64,000 nucleotides of DNA from Leuctra nigra (Eukaryota > Arthropoda > Insecta > Plecoptera > Leuctridae): positions 38,375,434-38,439,433 of the forward strand of contig OW203764.1 in the NCBI GenBank assembly GCA_934045905.1, in the 5' to 3' direction. How positions within the stretch are numbered: position 1 is the stretch's first letter; every line of letters starts with the position of its first letter. The notes below the pieces were generated by a model. That model did no database searches. It was not told where the DNA came from and saw only the letters and a program-made list of their open reading frames with translations. Of this stretch, positions 25,122-37,413 are shown one piece after another. The translations under genes and the position numbers were made by a program.

Positions 25122-26020
25122 TTGAGCGAGCGAAGCGAGCGTCTCCTTTTGGCTCTTTTGGCACGGACCTCTGTTTTTTTTTTTTTTTTTTCTGTTACTG
25201 ACGATATACAGGTCAGAGTTTTTCTTCGATCGAGCTGAAATTTTGCACACATGTACGTAACATTTCTGATTGTTGCAGACCCTAATTTTTTTGAAATCCA
25301 TTGATTGGTTCAAATTTTAAAAAAAAATAACTTTTGATTGGTTGTCTCGATCAAATTGAAATTTTGACAAGTCTTTACCCCCAACATTGTACCCAATCAA
25401 ACAAAGTTTCGGCCAAATCCTCCCATTGGTTAAAATTTAAAACCATCTTTCCTGTGTTTTTAGAAATTTAAACTATAACCGATTGAACGATCAACTTATA
25501 ACTTCGCATGATGGTTGGGACCAACATTATCTTCATTTTTGACAATTTTCATACTAATCTGTGTTTAAATCCAAAAGTTATTGACATTTTACGGACTTTT
25601 TGCGTGTTGGCTGTCAAATTCACGGCGACTTCGAATCTTCAGTTCAAGGCAAGGTAGTTATAGCAGAAACTTTCAAACGCATAATGAATCTGATAATGAC
25701 CGTTCAACAGTCGATCTGATATTGTGTAGACACACTTATATCATATGAGTGGTCTCAGGTATATTTTTTGAAGGAGATCCTGTGATTTTTGAAAATTAAC
25801 ACGGAACCGTTCAATCATAAAGGTTCAATCGATCAACTTACAGCTTTGCATGGTTATTTGGACCAATATTTTAGGAATTTTTTGAGATTTTTATACAAAT
25901 CTGTGGCGAATTTTAGAATTATTGGCTTTTAATGACATTTTCGATAGACAGAATTTAGGTTCGAGGTGTTGCGCGTATCCGTGCTCGCTCATCAACGCGT
26001 TACCCAGAGCGTTTTCCTAG
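25122..26020 (+). mobile_element. Fam-1 Helitron-like element, full length
   Basis: Starts TTGAGCGAGCGAAGCGAGCGTC after CTTAA and ends GCGTTTTCCTAG before TAATAA, fitting A|T insertion. It has the poly-T run, the ACGATATACAGG segment and five GATCnnnnTnAAAnTTtGCA-type body motifs. It encodes no protein. It lies 6 bp from the 3' end of an inverted copy. Confidence 0.8.
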
Positions 26021-26026
26021 TAATAA

Positions 26027-27351
26027 CTAGGAAAACGCTCAGTGTAACGCGTTGATGAGCGAGCACGGGTACGTGCAAATTCTCGAACCGGAAATGCGTA
26101 CACAACGCACAGAAAACATATACATCCATATTGAATTGATTATGATATCAACTTAAAAGTGTATGCTTTTCATCGAAACTTTAAAATAGCATCTAAGCAC
26201 CTGGTTCATAAAGCAAATCAGAATCAATTTTCAATTGGCACTGGAAAACATTCATTTCGATACTTCATTACTGACAGATATTAAAAATGTAAATAACTTC
26301 ATACGTTCTTAACTGATTGGGATGAAATTTTGTAAAATAAGAGACAATATTGGTCTTAATGATCATGCAAGATATGAGTTTGATCAGAATTATCGAAGAC
26401 CGTTTTCATTTTTCAGCTTATCAGGAGATATTTATTTAAATTTTAACCAATGAATCTGAGTAACGCGTTGATGAGCGAGCACGGATACGCGCAACACCTC
26501 GAACCGAAATTCTGTCTATCGAAAATGTCATTAAAAGCCAATAATTCTAAAATTTCGCCACAGATTTGTATAGAAATCTTAAAACATTCCTAAAATATTG
26601 GTCCAAATAACCATGCAAAGCTTTAAGTTGATCAATTGAACCTTTATGATTGAACTGTTCCGTGTTAATTTTCAAAAATCACAGGATCTCCTTCAAAAAA
26701 TATACCTGAGACCACTCATATGATATAAGTGTGTCTACACAATATCAGATCGACTGTTAAACTGTCATTATCAGTTTCATTTGCGTTTGAAAGTTTCTGC
26801 TCTAACTACCTTGCCTTGAACTGAAGAGTCGAAGTCGCCGTGAATTTGACAGCCAACACGCAAATAGTCCGTAAAATGTCAATAACGTTTGGATTTAAAC
26901 ACAGATTAGTATGAAAATTGTCAAAAATGCAGATAATGTTGGTCCCAACCATCATGCGAAGTTATAAGTTGATCGTTCAATCGGTTATAGTTTAAATTTT
27001 CAAAAAACACAGGAAAGATGGTTTTAAATTTTAACCAATGGGAGGATTTGGCTGAAACTTTGTTTGATTGGGTACAATGTTGGGGGTAATGACTTGTCAA
27101 AATTTCAATTTGATCAAAACAACCAATCGAAAGTTCATTTTTTTTAAATTTGAACCAATCAATGGATTTCAAAAAATTAGGGTCTGCAACAATCAGAAAT
27201 GTTACGTACATGTGTGCAAAATTTCAGCTCGATCGAAGAAAAACTCTGACCTGTATATCGTCAGTAACAGAAAAAAAAAAAAAAAAAAAAAAAAAACAAC
27301 AGAGGTCCGTGCCAAAAGAGCCAAATGGAGACGCTCGCTTCGCTCGCTCAA
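26027..27351 (-). mobile_element. Fam-1 Helitron-like element, chimeric, with two 3' ends
   Basis: CTAGGAAAACGCTC at 26027 is the outer 3' end, and GCTCGCTTCGCTCGCTCAA at 27351 the 5' end. A second 3' end, lacking only its last dozen bases, begins at about 26456 (GAGTAACGCGTTGATGAGCG). 26027-26455 resembles the 3' half of 18593-20022, while 26456-27351 resembles 25122-26020. Confidence 0.75.
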
Positions 27352-28145
27352 TTATTTCATTCGTGTTAGTACTTGCAAGTCGTTTTATTTAACGGATAAT
27401 GTTAATTTGAGAACAACGGCTATTATATTTCTTAGTTAGTAAACTTACAACTTAAAGTGGTCCCACTGCTCCAGCCATGGTGCTTAGAATTTGTCGTAAT
27501 TCATACAAATCTCTGATGAAATAATACCTCAAACAACAGCATAAAACAATTATATCTTACTGTGTGCTCCAATTATATGTTTTTAATTGATGTTCCAATT
27601 AAACTATCCCAAAATAATTCATATTTGTAGTGCAATGTTGCCAGATTTATGGTAAATTTCACACATTGTACTCATTTTCTTTCTTATTTGGCCCGTGACC
27701 CCATATTTTCAAAAGGTAGTCTTATTCTAGAAATTATTATCTTTAATTTGAGACTATTTTCAATAATTTGTCATTCCTCTTGCGGTTTTAGGAGCAATTT
27801 AAGGCCAATTTTCCGGGACGATTTCATGTCTCTCCGTGTTATCTTATGGGGGAAAAGATGATCTTCAATCAAGAATATATAATTATATCATACCGTAAGG
27901 GGCAAATATTTTTTGATAGTTGTATGTAATATGGTTTCACTAATCTTTGGTGTGAATTACAGCAAATTCTCATTCCTATGCCGTAACCCTGGAACCCCCT
28001 TAAGTTAGAAAGACTTTTGAGTTCCCCATTGTCTGAATTAAATATACGAACGATAGAATTATTATCTCTCGTTTTTAGCGAAACAAAATTATGTAACAAG
28101 TATAAAATTATGATAAGTAATGGCAATAATCTAGTGCACTTAGTA
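27352..28145. other. AT-rich interval, no gene seen
   Basis: No recognisable coding region or element ends. Confidence 0.4.
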
Positions 28146-28452
28146 GAGCGGTCGCTCCATCTCAGCCAAGTCGCATACATGTAAAACGCTCAATGAACGC
28201 GTTGATAAGCGATCCTTGGAAATGCATTGAAATAAACGCGATAAACACCAATAAGACCTGTATTACAAGGACATTACTTTCACATTACCCATCAGTTAAG
28301 CGAATCAACTTTCTGGTAAATTCAAAAGACCGATCTCGCTACATATCAATATGCAAAAAACGTGATATTAATAAATTTTTTGTAAAAATAAATGTTTGAC
28401 CTGTATTGCGAAAACACAAAAAAGGTTTTGAAGGTTCACTACGCTCGCTTAA
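28146..28452 (-). mobile_element. Short element fusing a Fam-2-like 3' hairpin with Fam-1-like ends
   Basis: AGTAGAGCGGTCGCTCCATCTCAGCCAAGTCG (28146-28173) matches the Fam-2 3' end. It is followed at once by AAAACGCTCAATGAACGCGTTGATAAGCGA, the Fam-1 3' end, and at 28436-28452 by CACTACGCTCGCTTAA, the Fam-1 5' end. It is either a juxtaposition or a third related family. Confidence 0.5.
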
Positions 28453-30047
28453 CAATTGGTAAGTGTGAACCGCTGTGATTACTCTCCTTAATTTCGATAA
28501 TTAAAAGCATTATTTTAAAATAATTTTGATTTTTTGCAACTCTTCAATATTGGTTGACTCTATGAATGAGGTACGAAATTACGCATGCCAATATTTCACA
28601 TCAAGTAAAACGATCGCTTCGCTCGCTCACAAGCTCATGTTTAATATATGATAAACGTGTATAATGTCTGTTGGAATTGATTTCGCGGTGACGCCAGTAG
28701 GTTGCCGGTGGCGCTAGCCGGAAGTCATTGACGGCCGCCATTGTTCTAATCATTGTGGTACAAGCCACCCTCCAATTAAATCCCGACATGAGAAGAGGGA
28801 AGAAAGTCCCGAGGGATATTATGGAGGAGTCCTGTAATACTTGAACAACAGCGCCTCCCGCGGCGGGTGCGACAACTGTGATACGACACGACCAGCATTT
28901 TCATCGCTACAACGATACAATATTTGTCATCAGATGGAACACGAACGAGCTTTCTGTACACAAGTACAGAAATACATTCGTCCTACAGAGAACTATTGTT
29001 CTCTTCTTTTACTTAATGGTTATTGAGTTGACAATTACTCGGGAATTATATCTCTCCATTATCATGTTTTAATATGCCACGGATTCTTTAGGTATATAAA
29101 CGCCAGCACCAAACCGAAAGACCGATTATAATGACATTTTCTTGATACTGTAGTTGATAATTTGTCCATAAAAATAATTGTGTATTCTGAGGGGGGGGGG
29201 GAGGGGCCGCCTCTCCACCCCGAAATCAGAGCTCGTCAACAAATAAGCACAATTAGGTCAGTTTTTCAATACTTTGCTTAAACCTAAGTTAACACAGTCA
29301 TTAGGCATGTCATTGGTTGTTGCCATTACAATACGTTTAAAACTTAGCAGCGTGTTAAAAACTGGCCCTTAAAATAGAACAAAACAAATTTAAAAAGGGA
29401 CATCATGTAAAAACGTACCAAAATGTTTGGTAGTGACTTGAAATATGTATGAATGACCTTGAACAAAAATCTGCGGGGCCAGTGCCCTCGAATCCATATT
29501 GTGCTATTGTTATTGTTCAAAATATTAATAATGTCCCACCGCCCACTGAAATTTCATCCCGGATATGCCCTTAGTGATGGATTGCATTTAAACACAAATT
29601 TAGTTTTTTCATACGCTTTTCCAGACACTTTTTCATTCAATATTTGAAATAATAAAAGCTCAGCACGAAGTCACATTTGTAATAAACATTGGAAACAAAT
29701 TCGAGTGCAGCTGCAGCTGTTCAGTGCAGCTGTTGGTCTGTGACAGTTATGAAAAAGAGTTCTGGACCCTTATTAATTATCCATTTAGGCTTTGACTTCA
29801 GTGGTGGAATAGCATTCCAAGGCTAGTCCTGCAATGTTATTGAGTTAGCTATGACTGGACTTCAAATGACCGTACTAGTGACTTTTGATATTAAATAAGG
29901 GTTCTGATATATAGCTCGAATGTTGAAATAAAACGTACCATTTATGAAGTATCTGTTATAAACTTGACTGTCTTGCGTTCCCTAATGAACTAATCCTGTG
30001 CAATATGATCTGCTCAATAATGCAGCTCGCTCTCTTTCTGTTGACAG
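28453..30047. other. Interval with a decayed Fam-1 end and a small MITE; no gene recognised
   Basis: CGATCGCTTCGCTCGCTCA near 28612 is a lone Fam-1 5' end. 28680-28900 is more GC-rich than its surroundings, but I see no domain in its frames. A G run lies at 29191-29205. Confidence 0.4.
29256..29368. mobile_element. Small TTA-target MITE
   Basis: GGTCAGTTTTTCAATAC and the complement of GTTAAAAACTGGCCC are inverted ends, with TTA on both sides (29253-29255, 29369-29371). The centre holds CATTGGTTGTTGCCATT, also seen near 21380 and 52830. Confidence 0.55.
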
Positions 30048-30118
30048 AACGACGCTCTCCGCGCAGCTCTGACGTCACTGCTGGAGAGCGAGCCAGACGG
30101 GTCCAGATACAGCTTCCT
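30048..30118 (+). CDS. Probable small host exon (possibly soluble guanylate cyclase subunit, N-terminal part)
   Basis: A GC-rich 71-bp block in AT-rich DNA. It is preceded by a strong acceptor (CTCTTTCTGTTGACAG) and followed by a consensus donor (GTAAGT at 30119). The phase-0 reading is open: NDALRAALTSLLESEPDG, then SRYSF, plus two bases. The alternative phase also open reads low-complexity RRSPRSSDV. The LNxALxxxL-like pattern resembles the region preceding the HNOB core in guanylate cyclase alpha subunits, and the strand agrees with the exon at 53752, but the splice phases of the two do not join directly, so another exon would lie between. That it is an exon is likely; its gene is a guess. 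Confidence 0.4.
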
Positions 30119-30207
30119 GTAAGTCTCTAATTACTAGCATTGTCATTGTCCTCAGACGCCTCACTCGTTCCCTAGCTAAAAACTTCCTAGACATTTCTAT
30201 CAACAAG

Positions 30208-30342
<135 letters not shown>

Positions 30343-30689
30343 CCCCCTCTAACTTCCTCGTTTTCTTGGAGTTTTAACTGAATATTTGATATTTACGAAT
30401 GAAGCGCGCAGTGCAGCCGCGGGGCATCAATGAAATCCCATCAGAGGAAACAAAGAGATGGTTTCACTATCAATATTGTTGCCGAATCCTGCGACCGTCC
30501 AATCTGTATAGCTTTTTTTTTTAATTCTTCTCAGTCCAGTGCTCGGTAGGTTTCCTAGTCATATGCCGTTGCCACACAAAAAATCCTCCCCACCATCCCC
30601 TTTGCATATTCTTTATGACCTTCACCTTATAATCATTATAATCATTCACATGATTATACATTTTATACATTCACATTTTATAATCATGC

Positions 30690-32563
30690 CAACTAGTGAT
30701 TATATTGACATTGAATGGGAAAATACAAAGAACGCTATTAACCTTTCAGCCTTCGAAGCTCTTGGCACAAAAAAGAAATCCCGGAGGCGTAAAGGACTCA
30801 AGATATGGAACAGTGAAATTGAATGTGCAATTAAAGAAAAGAATAAAGCCTACTTAAAATTTCTTCAGGATAACACCGCCTCTACGAGAGAAGACTATAA
30901 CTCTAAAAGAAATATTGCTAAAGCTGTAGTGCGACGTGCCCATGAGTTGAGCTGGGAACGAACTGTGAGTAACTTAGAGCACGATCTTCATGGCCGACTA
31001 CTGTCTGTATATAAAACTTTCAAACTTCTGAACTCAACTGAAAAAGATACCGCCAGGCTAAATGTCATAGATGAAACCCAGTGGCTCAATTATTACAAGG
31101 AACTTTGGTCAGACCCTCTGGAAGATACGCACTTTTCAATGGAAGCGGACACTTCGTATGTAGACCAGTTGACATTGCAAGAACTTCAAGAAGCCCTAAC
31201 ACATGCGAAAAACCGTAAAGCAAGCGGAAATGACGGCATAAGCGTTGAACTAATAAAGTACGGAGGAATTTTTCTTAAGCTCAGGTTTTTACATCTAATG
31301 AACATGTGTTAGAATCAACTGAAAATTCCAGAAACCTGGCTAACGGCTTCGGTCATTCCGTTGTTCAAGAAGGGTGATAGAAGCAAGTGTGACAACTACA
31401 GAGGTATCAGTGTACTAAACTACGGATACAAAATCTACACAAGAGTAATTAACAACAGAATACGAACAATATCAGAACATTTATTATCCGAAGAACAGAA
31501 TGGGTTTCGAAGAGCGCGATCATGTACAGACAATATTTTTACAATCAGACAGATAATTGAAAAGCGAAGAGAATTCAACTTGGAAACCCATCTTGCATTC
31601 ATCGACTTTGAGAAGGCTTTTGATAGAGTAAATAGACCTAAGTTGATGGAAGTTCTGAGGCGTCGAGGGTTTCCGGAACATCTGGTCAAAGTAACTGAAA
31701 GTCTATATACCAACACAAAAATAGAAATAGGGACGGATGACAGGGTTTCAAAGACAACTACAGTAAATAGAGGAGTACGGCAAGGTTGCAGTCTTTCACC
31801 TAGTCTTTTTAACATTTATACCGACGACATTCTTAGAGAATGGAAATTAATCAATAATGGAGGCATTAGGTTAGGACAAGAGCATACAATTCATTCATTG
31901 TTGTTCGCTGATGATCTTATAATAATGGAGCAAGATGAGGATGGACTGCAAAGAGCTATATTTACATTGGTACAGCTTGGCCGCCGTTATAATTTGAAAT
32001 TATCCACAGGGAAAACGAAAATCATGGCATTCAAGGGAAAATTCCCGGTAAGATCGAAAATTGTAATTGACAATCAGTCTATTGAGCAAGTCTCTCACTT
32101 CAAATATTTGGGCTGTGACATAACATATGCTTTTGAGGAGGACATTACTCAGAAGCTGCACAAGTTTCAGTCTATATGTGGGACTATTCGACGAAATTTA
32201 AAAAACAAGACAAGGAAGGATACCCAAATCAGATTGTATAAGGTAATGGCGGTGCCAGCATTACTTTACGGAAGTGAATCGTGGGTCGACAAGACTCGGG
32301 ATAAGAGTCGCATCCAAGCTGCCGAGATGAAATTCCTAAGGTCGGTGAAGGGATGCACGAGGTTGGATTGTGTAAGGAATGAAGAAATAAGGCAAGAGCT
32401 TCATGTTGAGAGTGTTAATGACACGATGGTGAAGTACAGAAACAAATGGATTGAACATCTATCCCGAATGCCTCCAGATAGGATCCCCCGGAGTGCCTAC
32501 CATTACCGACCTCATGGAAGAAGAGATGTTGGCCGTCCACGGAAGAGGTGGAAGAACCCTTAG
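30690..32563 (+). pseudogene. LINE reverse transcriptase, one in-frame stop
   Basis: One frame with a single TAG at 31310-31312. Before it come a basic linker (KKKSRRRKGLKIWN) and the NRKASGNDGISVELIKYGG motif. After it come VIPLFKKGDRSKCDNYRGIS, HLAFIDFEKAFDRVNR with the first catalytic Asp, GVRQGCSLSPSLFNIY, and SLLFADDLIIM (F-A-D-D box, DNA 31903-31914). Then follow STGKTKIM and FKYLGCDI, and a C-terminal YRPHGRRDVGRPRKRW. The motif set is that of RTE/jockey-like insect LINE polymerases. The Met at 30539 is not a true start; upstream translation is unrelated. Apart from the stop the frame is long and clean, so the insertion is fairly young. Confidence 0.85.
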
Positions 32564-32750
32564 ATGCCGGAACAGGCTAGAAGCCTACTCCTTGATGGGA
32601 AGAAGAGCTCTAGGCTAATGGCGACGGATGAATGTTTACGATGATGATTTTGAGATGATGATGAAGAGTAGGTAATGTGCGAAGGAGTCGGTCGTGGCCT
32701 ATTAGTAGAGTACCTGTCGAAGTCGACTGAGGGAATACCACTAAAAAAAA
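30690..32750 (+). mobile_element. 5'-truncated non-LTR retrotransposon (LINE)
   Basis: Contains the C-terminal part of a LINE ORF2 (linker, reverse transcriptase and C-terminal tail) but no endonuclease. It is followed by an untranslated segment with TGATGATGATGAAG and an A run near 32743-32750. 5' truncation is typical of incomplete reverse transcription. It lies in the presumed host intron, in the same orientation as the host exons. Confidence 0.8.
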
Positions 32751-34500
32751 TATCTCACATTGGCTTATAATAATCAACCATTGAACTCGTTTGAGAATTT
32801 AACCTTACTGTGATTTCTTGAAAAAGACGGCCTGCCATAAAGTTCTCCATGACAAATTACATGACAAGATATTGTACTGACCCTAACTACCATCATATTG
32901 CAAACATTAATGACACTTAGCCTGGTTCTTCTCATTCTTTCACATCGCACCAAGACTAAATTGTGTTTCTTTGTAATATTTAGATTTTCTTCTCGCCTCA
33001 GGTTTTGGCGTCTACATTGTCATTATTTCTGTACATCTCACATTCTTTTCACATTTTCTCATTTTCATTTCAATTTCGTCTCGAGTTTAATGTTCACGAA
33101 GACGAAATGAGTTTCATTTTTCATAACGAAACTGTTTTATAATTCCTGTTCTTAGCATGAAAGTTACTCTGAAAAATGACAGCAATTCCACCATCAGATC
33201 TTTCTGTTTTGCGGAAATAACGTTGAGTGATATCTCAACATTGACTTGGGAATGTGAGGAGGGGAACGTGAGGCCCTCAGGCCATTTGTGGCACCACGAA
33301 TACACATTTTAGATACATAGACAAGACACTTCTCGAAATTGATAATTCTCTGATATTTTAGAACTCATTACTGAAACTGTATTGTGCATTTGGACTATAA
33401 ACGTGTTTTTTTAAAGGTAAGTCGTCCTTACAAAAGGGAGATTTAATTTTAAATTTGCAATATAATAGTTAAAAATCCAGTGTAGCATAAATTTTATACA
33501 TTTTTTTTATTTTTTTTTACTCTTTTATTAATAACTAGAAAATAATACAAATACATAATTCCACAAAGCTACATGTAGCTAATCTGTGGAGATGATTCAA
33601 ACAAATAAAAACAGTAACAATAGAACGTATTTACGGAGTTTCAAACAAAAGTGCAAAGAAAAAGGAAAATACACACATTATAGTAATACAAAAAAAAACA
33701 ATTCATATAAAAAAATAGCAAAACAATAATTTAAAAAAATCATAAATCATAAATCAAAGATGATAAAATATCGTATAATATTTTAACATGAACCTGGAAG
33801 AGTTTCGATGTAATATTTGGCCGGTCAACAAATTTAGTTCCCCACCACTGATTTAAAGTGTTCATCTATTATAATATGAAAGCGGTATGTAGTAATAAGA
33901 CACCGTGACGTTGAATAGTACCGCTAGAGATTACATTCGATGGACTTTATTTAGCATTCAAACAAGCAAATTATGTCATTAATACTGTTGGCTGCTGAAG
34001 GAAATCTCGAAAGAATTATAAAAGGATATCGGATTTTATCTATTTTTTTTATATTTTTATAATATTTTTTATAATTTTACATTTATTTTGATTTTGAATT
34101 TTGAATTATTTTTAATAATTTGTATTTTCATTTCCTTACAACGTCCACACTAAGCATTAAGTAAGATTGCCTCAATTAATATAAATAAAAGTAACTAGTG
34201 TTTAGCCAAGTATATAGCCCACTGCGTTTTACTCCCTTCATCGTATTCTCACTTTTCCTTCTCTTCTCATCCTATTCAAGTCTTGGCAACCACTCTATCT
34301 CCCTCTTCATTGATAGCAACGACACCCACTACTCCTGTCCCCCCCCCCCCCCCCCACTTCACGTACACAACATTATTCTATATCAAAGAATCAAAGAATA
34401 TTATTTGGCATACAGACTAAGAAAATGTTCGAAAAAAGTCAAAGTGAGTAGATTCGAGCAGTCTGACCCCTTATTCACCATACAAATTAAAGTTGAGTGT
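32751..34500. other. AT-rich interval, no gene seen
   Basis: Poly-A/T-rich tracts at 33505-33530 and 33690-33740 could be the remnant tail of a retroelement on the minus strand. No protein motif was recognised. A C run lies at 34340-34357. Confidence 0.4.
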
Positions 34501-34580
34501 CTCAGGCTGCGTTTCACCAAGATTCTAAACCCGGTTTAGAGGCGGTAAACCTGGTTTAGAGGCGTGAAACACAGCCTCAG
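34501..34580. mobile_element. Tiny hairpin MITE (80 bp)
   Basis: CTCAGGCTGCGTTTCACC and GGCGTGAAACACAGCCTCAG are inverted, and the centre repeats CTAAACC(C/T)GGTTTAGAGGCG. Confidence 0.6.
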
Positions 34581-34683
34581 AACCATTAATAAATTGTTTA
34601 AATTCTAAAAAACCGGCCCCCCCCCCCCCCCCCCCCCCCCCCAATGATGAAAGTAGTTCCTACGTGCCTAGTTCCTAGTTCAT

Positions 34684-36065
34684 CATCGTAAATCAGTAGA
34701 GTGTGGGTTATATCGGCACAAACATCGTGAATCAGTAGAGTGTGGGTTATATCGGCACAAACATCGTGAATCAGTAGAGTGTGGGTTATATCGGCACAAA
34801 CATCGTGAATCAGTAGAGTGTAGGTTATATCGGCACCGTGAATCAGTAGAGTGTGGGTTATATCGGCACAAACATCGTGAATCAGTAGAGTGTAGGTTAT
34901 ATCGGCACAAACATCGTGAATCAGTAGAGTGTGGGTTATATCGGCACAAACATCGTGAATCAGTAGAGTGTGGGTTATATCGGCACAAACATCGTGAATC
35001 AGTAGAGTGTGGGTTATATCGGCACAAACATCGTGAATCAGTAGAGTGTAGGTTATATCGGCACCGTGAATCAGTAGAGTGTGGGTTATATCGGCACAAA
35101 CATCGTGAATCAGTAGAGTGTAGGTTATATCGGCACACACATCGTGAATCAGTAGAGTGTAGGTTATATCGGCACAAACATCGTGAATCAGTAGAGTGTG
35201 GGTTATATCGGCACAAACATCGTGAATCAGTAGAGTGTGGGTTATATCGGCACAAACATCGTGAATCAGTAGAGTGTAGGTTATATCGGCACCGTGAATC
35301 AGTAGAGTGTGGGTTATATCGGCACAAACATCGTGAATCAGTAGAGTGTGGGTTATATCGGCACAAACATCGTGAATCAGTAGAGTGTAGGTTATATCGG
35401 CACCGTGAATCAGTAGAGTGTGGGTTATATCGGCACAAACATCGTGAATCAGTAGAGTGTAGGTTATATCGGCACACACATCGTGAATCAGTAGAGTGTA
35501 GGTTATATCGGCACAAACATCGTGAATCAGTAGAGTGTGGGTTATATCGGCACACACATCGTGAATCAGTAGAGTGTGGGTTATATCGACACAAACATCG
35601 TGAATCAGTAGAGTGTAGGTTATATCGGCACAAACATCGTGAATCAGTAGAGTGTAGGTTATATCGGCACAAACATCGTGAATCAGGCGAGTGTAGGTTA
35701 TATCGGCACACACATCGTGAATCAGTAGAGTGTAGGTTATATCGGCACAAACATCGTGAATCAGTAGAGTGTAGGTTATATCGGCACACACATCGTGAAT
35801 CAGTAGAGTGTGGGTTATATCGGCACAAACATCGTGAATCAGTAGAGTGTAGGTTATATCGGCACCGTGAATCAAACAACGTGAATCAGTAGAGTGTAGG
35901 TTATATCGGCACACACATCGTGAATCAGTAGAGTGTGGGTTATATCGGCACACACATCGTGAATCAGTAGAGTGTGGGTTATATCGGCACACACATCGTG
36001 AATCAGTAGAGTGTGGGTTATATCGGCACACACATCGTGAATCAGTAAAGTGTAGGTTATATCGG
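34684..36065. repeat. Minisatellite: 39-bp unit with 33-bp variants, about 36 copies
   Basis: The unit begins CGTGAATCAGTAGAGTGT(G/A)G and ends TATATCGGCACAAACAT. Units lacking AAACAT (33 bp) start at 34837, 35065, 35293, 35404 and 35866. The intervals 228, 228, 111 and 462 equal 33 plus 5, 5, 2 and 11 times 39 exactly, so no other indels occur between them. Internal variants are GTGGG/GTAGG and CAAAC/CACAC. Both unit lengths are multiples of three and stop-free in several minus-strand frames, which explains the long apparent frames of 490 and 398 codons; I do not call them genes. A C run (34617-34642) borders the array. Confidence 0.97.
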
Positions 36066-36708
36066 CTCATTCATTTTCAGAACAACATGTCTTTCTGCCG
36101 GTTTGCTGCAGCACTAAACTTAATTTCAAGATCATTGTGGAACAATATAAACATGAGCTTGTCTTTATCATTGCTCTATCTCGGCAGACAAAGGGGGGGG
36201 GGGGACAGGGGGGGCAATGCGGTCTCCGGTGGAGGAATAGTGTCCGCTTGGGCACGCAAGCGGCTGGCTTCTGCTCTGAATTTGATTATTACTTGCTTTG
36301 AACTATAATTTCAAGTCTCCACACGACTACGCGCGTTACGCTGTGGGAGTTGCATCGCTTCGGACCGTATCAAAGACTCTCTCAGTTCATACCTACCTAT
36401 TGCTGTTCTACACAAACAACAACCCTACGCTGTTGATCATTATGATTATTTACATCACCTAAGAAATGTCTCGTTCAATTTATATTCAATTTTATATATG
36501 TACACTCGACAAAATCATAAAACGGTATTTGAGAGAAACGGATTGAACGGAGTTTCCTTGACAATCTATCCTTGTTATTATCAATGAAATCAGAGCTCAC
36601 CTACAAGAGTTAGATGACGCGTTCACTTCATCGGTTGATGCAATCAAATCTTTTTCAGCCCTTCCGTTTTGTTGAAATACCGTTTTATCTTTTGTCGGGT
36701 ACTTACAA
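36066..36708. other. Interval without recognised genes
   Basis: A G run lies at 36193-36204. No domain was recognised in either strand's short frames. Confidence 0.4.
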
Positions 36709-37413
36709 CCCAGAAAAAAACACTCCGTGTAAAAAAGGCAGCCAAGTCTCTTTACTTTAAAAAAAAACAACACCGAAAAGGAGTGATATCAAAAAAGGAG
36801 CCAAGTCAATGACATTTCCAAATATTTAATCGTATTTTTGAAATAAAAGTATAAAAACCGAGAAATACTTTACAAAAGGACTTGGCGCATCGTTTTTTTA
36901 AAGACCTCATTCAATACTAAAAGTAGAAAAAAATTTACAAGTATAGTCACATTTTCCTCTTTCTATTCGAGCCAGAAACTATGAATCAAGCTACTTTTAG
37001 TAATGGTTATTTTATAGTTTTGTCAATGGCGATAGAAGAAAGATTTCAGGCTGTAATAGATAAGTAATATAAGGGTGGAAGAATTAAATAACAATTTAAA
37101 GTGGGCTCATATATAATTCTTATAGCACTGTTGTGGTGATATTAGAAGGGTATCTTTTCATAATTTGATCTTAACTGAGGTAAATCATGAAACGTGGTAA
37201 AATAATTACTAACTATCTGTGGAACACTTTTATATATTTTTGAAGTCTCAAGTGTATAAAGTTAAAAATTTTAATAGAAATTCAATGTGACTGTGTACTT
37301 TGTGAAATGTATTGTTATAAGATGTGGAGTAATATAAATTTATTTCATGCTGAGAAGGTATAAAGCGTGATACTTAATTTATTGACCACGAAACAATATT
37401 ACGAAGATAACTA

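Noticed and set aside
30539..30690. Extra N-terminal LINE coding sequence
   Set aside because: The frame is open by chance; its low-complexity translation does not resemble a LINE, and recognisable homology starts near 30690.
34598..36070. Open frames of 490 and 398 codons on the minus strand
   Set aside because: They are translations of the minisatellite, whose 39- and 33-bp units are multiples of three without stops; no start context or domain supports a gene.
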